Shown here one piece after another: positions 1-5,461 of a stretch of DNA of 5,461 nt. Positions within the stretch are counted from its first letter, which is position 1. Each line of letters starts with the position of its first letter. The stretch is taken from positions 1 to 5,461 of the forward strand of contig JAJZRK010000216.1 of the NCBI GenBank assembly GCA_021802745.1, in the 5' to 3' direction. The DNA comes from a bacterium. Lineage in GTDB: Bacteria; Gemmatimonadota; Gemmatimonadetes; Gemmatimonadales; Gemmatimonadaceae. The notes under the pieces were generated by a model, which saw only the letters and a list, made by a program, of their open reading frames with translations, did no database searches and had not been told where the DNA came from. Position numbers and translations under genes: made by a program.

Positions 1-6
1 AAGCGC

Positions 7-15
7 GGGAGGGGG
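7..15 (+). promoter_or_regulatory. Ribosome binding site of the ATPase gene
   Basis: A purine run GGGAGGGGG contains a perfect GGAGG core at 8-12, seven bases before the ATG at 20. This is near-ideal Shine-Dalgarno strength and spacing and supports that start codon. The promoter, if there is one directly upstream, lies outside the window, so an operon with an upstream gene cannot be excluded. Confidence 0.8.
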
Positions 16-19
16 CACT

Positions 20-2872
20 ATGGCATCAGCATTCCATCGGTTCCGGGACGAATGGCTCGTCCGTCTTGTTGAGGGCACCGCCGGAGTGCCGGCCGAGCGC
101 ATCGAGCAATGGCGTACGGAGAAAGTCTCCTTCCTGTCGCAGGCGCTGCTTGACGCCGATGCCCTCACCTTTGCGCAGTTGGCGGAGGTGATCCGCCGCG
201 CGTTTCGCATAGAAGCAACGGAGCTGAGTGGCGGTGCGCCGAAGGAACTTGCGCAGCTGCTCCCGGAGAAGGTGACGCGACGGCACTTTGTCGTCCCCGT
301 TGAGGCGGACCAGAAGCGCGTGACGCTCGCAATGGCGAATCCGCTGGATGAGTATGCCGTTCACGACGTACAGTCTGTCACCGGCCGGACCGTCAACCCA
401 CTGTTCTGCCCACCAGCGACCTTGGAGCGCGCGACACTCGAGGAATTGGCCCCCGACGCCATCGTTTTCAACCTCCTGAAGAAATTCGAAAGTCAGACGT
501 CGGTCGAAGTGGTGGAGCGCGAATCGGACGAGCCCCTTCCCGAAGTCGGCACGGGCCCCCGCGCACCGGTGATCCAGCTGGCTGACAACATCATCGGCAA
601 CGCCGTCCTCAAGAACGCCTCGGACATTCACATCGAACACGATGAAACGTCGACGCTCGTGCGCTATCGCCTCGACGGCCTGCTGAAGAACATCATGGTC
701 CTCCCACGGTATGTGGGCGCTGGACCGCTTGTCTCGCGCATCAAGATCATGGCCGGCCTCGACGTGAGCGACCGGATGCGACCGCAGGATGGACGCGCCA
801 AGCTGAAGGTGGGTTCCACGGTGGTGGGTCTGCGCGTTTCGACGCTCCCGGCGCGAACGGGCGAAAAGGTGGTGCTCCGCATCCTCAACGAGCGCGCGAT
901 CCAGGCGAAGATTCTGCAGCTTGGGTTTCACCCGGATGTGCTGGCTCGCTTCAGTGCGATGCTCGAACTCGAACAGGGCATGGTGCTTGTCACGGGACCG
1001 ACCGGCTCCGGCAAGACCACCACGCTGTATGCCGCCCTGAACCATTTGCACGGCGAGACCGTCAATGTCGTGACCGTCGAGGATCCCATCGAGTACCGGC
1101 TCGGTGGCATCACGCAGGTGCAGGTGAACGAAAAGCAGGGACTGACCTTCGGCGCGGTCCTGCGCTCGGTGCTGCGGCAGGATCCGGACGTCGTGATGGT
1201 CGGCGAGATCCGCGACCAGGAAACGGCACAGATTGCGGTGCAGGCGGCGCTCACCGGGCACCTCGTCCTGTCGACTCTTCACACGAACGACACGGTGGGA
1301 GCCGTGACGCGCCTTGGCGACATGGGCGTCGAAGGGTTCAAGCTGGCCAGCGGGCTTGCGGGTGTCACCGCTCAGCGCCTCGTGCGACGCACCTGCCCGG
1401 AGTGCGCCGTCCCGGCCGACGCATCGGAGTTGCCCGAGAGGGTGCGCGAGGCGATGCAACGGCTGTATGGCCGCACCGCCCATATGAGGGCGCCGGGCTG
1501 CATGCATTGCAGTTTCGCCGGTTTCAAGGGACGCCTGCCGCTCATCGAGCTGCTCGACGTCGGCGGTGGATTACGGGAGGCCATCAGTCAGGGCGAGGGT
1601 GATGAGTCGCTGCGCCGGCGGGCGCTGGCGTCCGGTGCGCTTCACACGATGGAAGCAGATGCGCTGTGGCATCTACTCGAAGGCCGCACGACGCTCGAGC
1701 AGGTGCAGCCATTTCTCCTCGGTCTCGTTCACCCGGTGGATGCGCCGCGGGAAGCGCCGACGGCGTCCATGCCCGGCATCGCGGCCGGGCTCGAGGCCAC
1801 GCCGGAGGCCTGGCAGGCGACGGTCAGCGAGGCGTTTGGACTCGCCACGCAACTTCCCGCGGCGGCGGCAGGGTCATCGGGTTCCGCACCGTCGACGACG
1901 ATTTCGCCGACTGACCAGCCGCCGGCGACGCCAACGGCGTCCCCTCCCGCCTCGGCCCCGCCGGCCGCGAGCATTCCGCTGCTGGCGGAGAGCACGACCA
2001 TGCCGCAAATCCTGGTTGCCGTCTCCGATCCGATGTGGCGAGCGGTCCTTGAGGGCGCGCTCACGTCGTGCCGAGCGCAGGTGTCCTACGTGCATAGTGG
2101 TCTTGACGTACTCACTCGCGTCGCGGCCCAGGCACCCGATGTGCTGCTGACGACGGCGGATCTGTCCGGACTGAACGCCGAGCACGTGGTGCGCAGCATC
2201 CGCACCGTAATCCAGGCGACGAACGTCGCGATCCTGGCGATCCTGCCGTCGCACGACGTCGCCACGGCAGAGGCGATGATGTCGGCGGGAGCCGATGATG
2301 TGCTGCGGCCGCCAATCGATGCGGTGCAGCTGCGCGCGCGCGTTGAGGCGATGTTCCTCCGTGACCACCTTTGGTCGAAGACCGCCGATGTGATGAAGCC
2401 GCCGGTCCCGGTCCGCGAACCCGAACGGATCGCCGCGTTGCACGCCACGGGCCTTCTCGACACGCCGGCGGAGGAGCGCTTCGACCGGATCACGCAGGAG
2501 GTCACGGAGTCATTCGGCGTGCCGATGTCCGTGATCTCGCTGGTGGACAGCGACCGCCAGTGGTTCAAGTCGAAGCAGGGATTGTTGGCCGACCAGACGC
2601 ACCGTGATATCTCGTTCTGCGGGCACGCCATCAACTACGACGGAGTGTTCGTCGTGGAGGATGCTTACCTGGATCCCCGTTTCTCCGAGAACCCGCTGGT
2701 AACGGGTGACCCGAACGTGCGCTTTTACGCCGGGGCTCCCATCAAATCGCCCGATGGGCACAAGATTGGGACGCTGTGCGTGCTCGACCATGCGCCGCAC
2801 CAGTTCACGGATGAGGAACGGTCCAAGCTCGCGAGCCTTGCGCGCGAAGTTGAGGCGGAGATGTTCCGCTAG
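20..2872 (+). CDS. GspE/PilB-family assembly ATPase fused to a pseudoreceiver and a GAF domain
   Basis: This is a cytoplasmic hexameric motor ATPase of the type IV pilus/type II secretion family, which powers pilin or pseudopilin assembly at the inner membrane. Residues about 30-140 resemble the MshEN/GspE N-terminal domain (LLPEKV at 80-85, then VTLAMANPLD from 101). Residues about 180-570 form the motor. The motor shows ASDIHIE (200-206), RYRLDG (215-220), Walker A GPTGSGKT (326-333; Lys332), the Asp box VEDPIE (353-358), Walker B DVVMVGEIRD (390-399; Glu396), the His box TGHLVLSTLHTND (412-424) and a zinc tetracysteine (C459/C462 and C494/C497). All key motor residues are present. The usual family length is about 560-570 aa; this protein has 950. 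Residues 573-660 form an Ala/Pro/Ser/Thr-rich linker. Residues 661-785 form a receiver-like fold with Thr712 where the phospho-Asp should be. Residues about 792-950 form a GAF domain (SFCGHAI around Cys867, RFYAGAP, GTLCVLD around Cys920). The start at 20 is supported by a strong GGAGG. PilB and GspE cannot be told apart without neighbouring genes, so no symbol is given. Confidence 0.93.
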   Translation: MASAFHRFRDEWLVRLVEGTAGVPAERIEQWRTEKVSFLSQALLDADALTFAQLAEVIRRAFRIEATELSGGAPKELAQLLPEKVTRRHFVVPVEADQKRVTLAMANPLDEYAVHDVQSVTGRTVNPLFCPPATLERATLEELAPDAIVFNLLKKFESQTSVEVVERESDEPLPEVGTGPRAPVIQLADNIIGNAVLKNASDIHIEHDETSTLVRYRLDGLLKNIMVLPRYVGAGPLVSRIKIMAGLDVSDRMRPQDGRAKLKVGSTVVGLRVSTLPARTGEKVVLRILNERAIQAKILQLGFHPDVLARFSAMLELEQGMVLVTGPTGSGKTTTLYAALNHLHGETVNVVTVEDPIEYRLGGITQVQVNEKQGLTFGAVLRSVLRQDPDVVMVGEIRDQETAQIAVQAALTGHLVLSTLHTNDTVGAVTRLGDMGVEGFKLASGLAGVTAQRLVRRTCPECAVPADASELPERVREAMQRLYGRTAHMRAPGCMHCSFAGFKGRLPLIELLDVGGGLREAISQGEGDESLRRRALASGALHTMEADALWHLLEGRTTLEQVQPFLLGLVHPVDAPREAPTASMPGIAAGLEATPEAWQATVSEAFGLATQLPAAAAGSSGSAPSTTISPTDQPPATPTASPPASAPPAASIPLLAESTTMPQILVAVSDPMWRAVLEGALTSCRAQVSYVHSGLDVLTRVAAQAPDVLLTTADLSGLNAEHVVRSIRTVIQATNVAILAILPSHDVATAEAMMSAGADDVLRPPIDAVQLRARVEAMFLRDHLWSKTADVMKPPVPVREPERIAALHATGLLDTPAEERFDRITQEVTESFGVPMSVISLVDSDRQWFKSKQGLLADQTHRDISFCGHAINYDGVFVVEDAYLDPRFSENPLVTGDPNVRFYAGAPIKSPDGHKIGTLCVLDHAPHQFTDEERSKLASLAREVEAEMFR
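1987..2002 (+). promoter_or_regulatory. Possible internal translation start for a receiver-GAF product
   Basis: Within the ATPase gene, GGAG at 1987-1990 lies nine bases before an in-frame ATG at 2000. That ATG encodes Met661, which is exactly where a free-standing receiver domain would begin (MPQILVAVSDP). Translation from here would give a separate protein of 290 residues containing the pseudoreceiver and GAF domains. The spacing is acceptable and the motif is short, so chance is quite possible in GC-rich sequence. It could also be a relic of two genes fused through the linker. Confidence 0.25.
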
Positions 2873-2900
2873 GCTCGCGACCTCTGCGCCGGCTGACGGC

Positions 2901-2937
2901 ACGCCGCACCGCGTACGCGGTGCGGCGTTTCTCGTTT
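2901..2937 (+). terminator. Rho-independent terminator after the ATPase gene
   Basis: Positions 2901-2928 are a perfect 28-base palindrome whose left half is ACGCCGCACCGCGT. As RNA this folds into a GC-rich hairpin of about 12 pairs closed by a tight loop. It is followed by TTT, then CTCGTTT, an interrupted T-rich tail. It starts 28 bases after the TAG stop. The stem is very strong and the T tract imperfect, as is common in high-GC genomes. The rest of the 227-bp gap to the next gene shows no convincing promoter or small gene. Confidence 0.72.
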
Positions 2938-3066
2938 CCAGCTGCACGACGTGTCGCGGACGACGCACAGCCCTGACGCGATGTGACTGCGAATCGCGCT
3001 GCCTGCCGCTTGCGGCGTGTTTGACCGAACGTCGATACTTACGGAACCGCAACCGCGGTAGGGCCC

Positions 3067-3095
3067 CCCAGGTTTTGTACTCTCACGCCTGGGAG
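3067..3095 (+). promoter_or_regulatory. Ribosome binding site within a small inverted repeat, upstream of the hydrolase gene
   Basis: GGGAG at 3091-3095 precedes the ATG at 3100 by four bases, which is a little close but usable. Its first three bases also form the end of the right arm of an inverted repeat, CCCAGG (3067-3072) and CCTGGG (3088-3093), separated by 15 bases. If the hairpin forms in the mRNA it would partly hide the ribosome binding site and lower or control translation. The stem is only six pairs, so this may be coincidental. The ribosome binding site is more secure than the hairpin. Confidence 0.4.
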
Positions 3096-3099
3096 CTCG

Positions 3100-5025
3100 A
3101 TGTCCGCCTCACTTCCGCCCGTCGATTGCCCGGACCGCGCGCCGTCGCGCCGTTCCACGCGCATGCTGCTCCTTTCGCTTGCGCTGATCTTTGCCGGCAG
3201 CGTCGGCGGCTACGTCGTGAAGACCGACGCCGGTCGCGTCGATGTCACCGGGATCACGCTTCCGACGCAGGATGGACAATGGGTTGCTGCCGACATCTTC
3301 CGTCCACTCGCCGCCTCGAGCAAGAATCCGGTTCCCCTCGTCGTCGTCTGCCCCGGATTTGAACGCAGCAAGGAGACGCTCGACAGCTACGCCATCGAGC
3401 TCGCCCGGCGCGGCATGGCGGTGATCACCATCGATCCGTACGCCCAAGGTGCGTCGAGCAGTTCGCGGCAACGTCGTTCGGCAACTCTCGAGGGCTACGG
3501 CGTGATCCCGATGGTGGAGTACGTCGCCAGTACACCGAACCTGAACTACGTGGACAAATCCCGCATTGGCGCCGCCGGCTACTCGGCCGGCGGCAATGCG
3601 GTCATTCAGGCGGCGGCGCACTTCGGTGGACGTCAGCCACGCGTCGGCCGGCGGGCCCAGTCGGTGGAGCCGCCCCCTGCGCCGACGCCGAAGCCGCCCA
3701 GCAAGCTCGCCGCCGTCTTCGTGGGCGGGTACGTGCTCACGCTCACCGACAGCGTACTCGTGCCCGTGCGCTCGAACGTCGGCATGGACTATGCCTTTTA
3801 CGATGAGGGGGCGTTCCGCAATGCGCTCAAGCACGCCGACATGCGCACGGCACCCGAGGCCCTTCGACTGGTGAATTCCGGCCTGTCCAAGGACAGTGCC
3901 ATCACGGCCGTCGAAATTGGCCGGCGCTACGGGGACCCGGTGAATCGGACGATGCGGGTTGTGTACAACACGGTGAACCTTCATCCGTTGCTACCGTATG
4001 ATCCGCGTTCCATCGCGCATGTGGTGGACTACTTCACCACGGTGTTCGGCCTGACGCCGACGATGCCGTCCACGGACCAGCGGTGGTGGTTGAAGGAGTT
4101 CTTCACGCTCGTTGCCCTGGTCGGCGGCCTGCTGTTCCTGGTGCCGTTTGGTGCGCTGCTGCTCAAGACGCCGGCCTTTGCCGCGCTGGCGAAGCCAATT
4201 CCCCCCGCCCTGCCAAAGCCGGGAGCGACCGGCACGGTGCTCTATTGGACGACGTTTGCAGTGGGCGCCCTGCTCGCCTGCTTTCTTTTCATTCCGATGG
4301 TCCTACTGACCTTCAAGGTGTTCCCGGCCGCCAGTGCTGCACAGCAGACGTGGTGGTTCCCGCAGCGCATCAACAACGCCGTCTTGCTGTGGGCCATCGC
4401 CAACGGGCTGCTCGGCCTGCTGTTCGTGTGGCTCACCTACCGCTTCTTCGGCCGACGGAATGGCGTGCGCCCCGAGATGCTCGGGTTGCAGACAACCGCG
4501 GGCGAGCTGGGACGCACTGTGCTGCTGGCGTTGGCGATCGCCGGCGGGTTCTTCGTGCTCCTCTTTGCGGCATACGGTGTCTTCCATACCGACTTCCGCT
4601 TCCTGTTCGTCTCGGCGCCGGCGTCGTTCCCGCGGCGGATGGTGCTGGTGGCGCTGATGTACCTGCCGCTCTTTTTCATCTTCTATTTTGCCAACTCGGT
4701 GCGCGTGAACTCGGCGGGCCGCTTTGCGCACCAACCCGAATGGCGCAGCCTGCTCATCAACGGGCTCGGCAACTCGGTGGGGCTCGTGCTGATTCTCCTC
4801 ATCCAGTACGCCAGCTTTGTGGGCACCGGCACCGTGTATTGGACGGCGGAGTGGCTGTTCGCCAACCTGCTGTTCGGCATCATCCCAATGATGTTTCTAC
4901 TCCCGCTTTACAACCGGTGGTTCTTCAACCTTACCGGGCGCGTGTACCTCGGGCCGATGGTGACGTGTCTCGTGTTCGTGATGATGATGCTCACGAGCAA
5001 CGTCTGCTACATCCCATTGCGGTAG
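3100..5025 (+). CDS. Membrane-anchored alpha/beta hydrolase with C-terminal polytopic membrane domain
   Basis: The protein has 641 residues. An arginine-containing N-terminus (RAPSRRSTR) precedes a hydrophobic segment at about 22-40, which looks like a signal anchor. Residues about 45-320 form an alpha/beta-hydrolase domain of the dienelactone-hydrolase type: a VVCPGF strand/oxyanion region, the ITIDPYAQGASSS loop, and the nucleophile elbow GYSAGG with Ser162. His307 (in HVVDYF) is the best catalytic-His candidate and His295 a less likely one; the acid residue was not identified. By the positive-inside rule this domain should face the periplasm. A proline-rich insert (about 190-200) follows the nucleophile region. 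After about residue 333 come roughly eight membrane helices (about 334-355, 381-406, 427-446, 473-495, 514-533, 552-575, 586-606 and 617-636). I recall similar hydrolase-plus-membrane proteins annotated only as alpha/beta hydrolases, without a known substrate. An ester or peptide substrate in the envelope is a guess. The start at 3100 has GGGAG upstream; Met22 (3163) is an alternative without one and would remove the basic N-terminus. Confidence 0.88.
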   Translation: MSASLPPVDCPDRAPSRRSTRMLLLSLALIFAGSVGGYVVKTDAGRVDVTGITLPTQDGQWVAADIFRPLAASSKNPVPLVVVCPGFERSKETLDSYAIELARRGMAVITIDPYAQGASSSSRQRRSATLEGYGVIPMVEYVASTPNLNYVDKSRIGAAGYSAGGNAVIQAAAHFGGRQPRVGRRAQSVEPPPAPTPKPPSKLAAVFVGGYVLTLTDSVLVPVRSNVGMDYAFYDEGAFRNALKHADMRTAPEALRLVNSGLSKDSAITAVEIGRRYGDPVNRTMRVVYNTVNLHPLLPYDPRSIAHVVDYFTTVFGLTPTMPSTDQRWWLKEFFTLVALVGGLLFLVPFGALLLKTPAFAALAKPIPPALPKPGATGTVLYWTTFAVGALLACFLFIPMVLLTFKVFPAASAAQQTWWFPQRINNAVLLWAIANGLLGLLFVWLTYRFFGRRNGVRPEMLGLQTTAGELGRTVLLALAIAGGFFVLLFAAYGVFHTDFRFLFVSAPASFPRRMVLVALMYLPLFFIFYFANSVRVNSAGRFAHQPEWRSLLINGLGNSVGLVLILLIQYASFVGTGTVYWTAEWLFANLLFGIIPMMFLLPLYNRWFFNLTGRVYLGPMVTCLVFVMMMLTSNVCYIPLR

Positions 5026-5034
5026 CGGGCGCTA
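5023..5034. repeat. Short inverted repeat spanning both convergent stop codons
   Basis: TAGCG (5023-5027) and CGCTA (5030-5034) form a perfect inverted repeat with a two-base centre. The left TAG is the stop of the hydrolase gene, and the right CTA is the stop (TAG) of the minus-strand TfoX-like gene. The two coding regions are only six bases apart. The stem is short and neither side has a T tract, so this is not a convincing bidirectional terminator. The two transcripts probably run into each other's 3' ends. Confidence 0.5.
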
Positions 5035-5385
5035 CTTCTTCGGCGCGGGTTTCTTGGGCGTCTTCCGGGCCACCTTCTTCTTTGGTGCGGGCAGTGCCGC
5101 ATCGGTGGCGTCGACCAACTGCACCAGCCAGCCCGGATCGTCCAACAGATCTGACACATTGAAGTACGGTTTCGCACCCGGGTAGGGCTCGCCATAGGTG
5201 GGCGAACCGAGCACCGACTCCCCGGCCGGTGTCGGCTTCACGAACAGCTGATTGTCGCAGATGAGACCGACGATCTTGCCGTGGCGGTACAGCCCGTACT
5301 CGCCGAACATCCGGCGCGCGCTGATCCCGCCCGCGGCGTGCAGTTGATCACACACATACTTGGCGTATTCGGTATCGGTGGCCAT
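5032..5385 (-). CDS. TfoX N-terminal domain protein with lysine-rich tail
   Basis: This is a small cytoplasmic protein of 117 residues when started at Met 5385. It matches the TfoX N-terminal domain family: an opening helix ending in YVCDQL, then ARRMFGEYGLY, KIVGLICDNQLFVKP, and an EPYPGAKPYF segment. The family is named after the competence regulator TfoX/Sxy, but stand-alone domains like this one have no established role, so a competence function should not be assumed. Residues after about 100 form a tail of repeated Lys, Ala and Pro (PKKKVARK, PKKPAPKK); a basic tail is also seen in relatives I recall. The reading frame stays open to an ATG at 5454, which would add 23 residues. I prefer 5385 because family members typically begin with a short Met-Ala-Ser/Thr sequence directly before this first helix, and the extra residues resemble no domain. 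Neither start has a clear Shine-Dalgarno (a G run lies 12 bases before 5385). The gene converges on the hydrolase gene. Confidence 0.82.
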   Translation of the reverse strand: MATDTEYAKYVCDQLHAAGGISARRMFGEYGLYRHGKIVGLICDNQLFVKPTPAGESVLGSPTYGEPYPGAKPYFNVSDLLDDPGWLVQLVDATDAALPAPKKKVARKTPKKPAPKK

Positions 5386-5440
5386 CTGGGCAACATGCCC
5401 CCGTTCGACCGCCGCGACAAGATCGCCCGTTGCGCCGGCG

Positions 5441-5461
5441 TAATGCATATTCATTTCATGA
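5441..5461 (-). promoter_or_regulatory. AT-rich patch upstream of the TfoX-like gene
   Basis: Sixteen of these 21 bases are A or T, in sharp contrast to the rest of the window. The patch lies 56-76 bases upstream of the preferred start at 5385. Such a patch fits a promoter -10 region or 5' leader better than coding sequence in this genome, but no clean -35/-10 pair can be read before the window ends. Confidence 0.25.

Noticed and set aside
26..1507. Long minus-strand open frame of 493 codons opposite the ATPase motor
   Set aside because: It is a shadow of the strongly GC-biased plus-strand gene: its product is His/Arg-rich, lacks any recognisable domain, and lies opposite intact conserved ATPase motifs.
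1566..2150. Plus-strand open frame of 194 codons inside the ATPase gene
   Set aside because: It is an Arg-rich shadow frame, and the real frame through this stretch keeps continuous domain similarity.
2331..2343. Alternating GCGCGCGCG run as a Z-DNA or repeat element
   Set aside because: It is short and falls within well-conserved receiver coding sequence (Leu-Arg-Ala-Arg codons), so codon use explains it.
3021..3049. TTGACC as a -35 box for the hydrolase gene
   Set aside because: The hexamer at the 17-base spacing is GAACCG, which does not resemble a -10 box. TACTCT at 3078-3083 is a better -10 but has no matching -35 and would leave a leader of only about ten bases.
2706..3362. Plus-strand open frame bridging the intergenic region between the ATPase and hydrolase genes
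   Set aside because: It has no domain similarity, overlaps two real genes out of frame, and runs through the terminator palindrome.
4083..5162. Plus-strand open frame of 359 codons overlapping the hydrolase membrane region and running into the TfoX-like gene
   Set aside because: The product is an Arg/Ala/Pro-rich out-of-frame translation, while the main frame shows clear membrane helices. It also crosses into the antisense of a conserved gene.
5032..5385. Naming the TfoX-like gene as the competence regulator tfoX/sxy
   Set aside because: Only the N-terminal domain is present; classical TfoX also has a C-terminal domain, and stand-alone domains are not known to control competence.

Overview
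The window is GC-rich (visibly well above 60%) and densely coding, with three genes: two on the plus strand and one converging on the minus strand. Codon use is strongly G/C at third positions in all three. The style, plus the type IV pilus/type II secretion ATPase and the TfoX-like protein, fits a soil- or water-type bacterium such as a Gemmatimonadota member. That placement is an impression from protein style only and was not tested. There are no tRNA, rRNA, CRISPR, transposon or phage features.

Positions 1-2872 hold one long gene for a secretion/pilus assembly ATPase (GspE/PilB family). It carries an unusual C-terminal extension: a low-complexity Ala/Pro/Ser/Thr linker, a receiver-like domain that has lost its phosphorylation residues, and a GAF domain of the kind normally found at the N-terminus of sensor kinases and diguanylate cyclases. 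The motor core looks catalytically intact, so the extension is most simply read as a built-in regulatory module for the motor. A perfect 28-bp palindrome followed by T-rich sequence just after the stop codon is a strong terminator candidate, so the gene ends its transcription unit here.

Positions 2873-3099 are a 227-bp intergenic region. It holds that terminator and, near its right end, a small inverted repeat that overlaps the ribosome binding site of the next gene. No convincing promoter was found in it. Positions 3100-5025 encode a membrane protein with one N-terminal anchor, an alpha/beta-hydrolase domain predicted to lie outside the cytoplasmic membrane, and about eight C-terminal membrane helices. 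Its substrate is unknown.

Positions 5032-5385 (minus) encode a small TfoX N-terminal-domain protein with a lysine-rich tail. Its stop codon lies 6 bp from the stop of the hydrolase gene, inside a short inverted repeat shared by both ends. The three genes are probably three separate transcription units, and nothing in the sequence links their functions. The most novel item is the ATPase-pseudoreceiver-GAF fusion.
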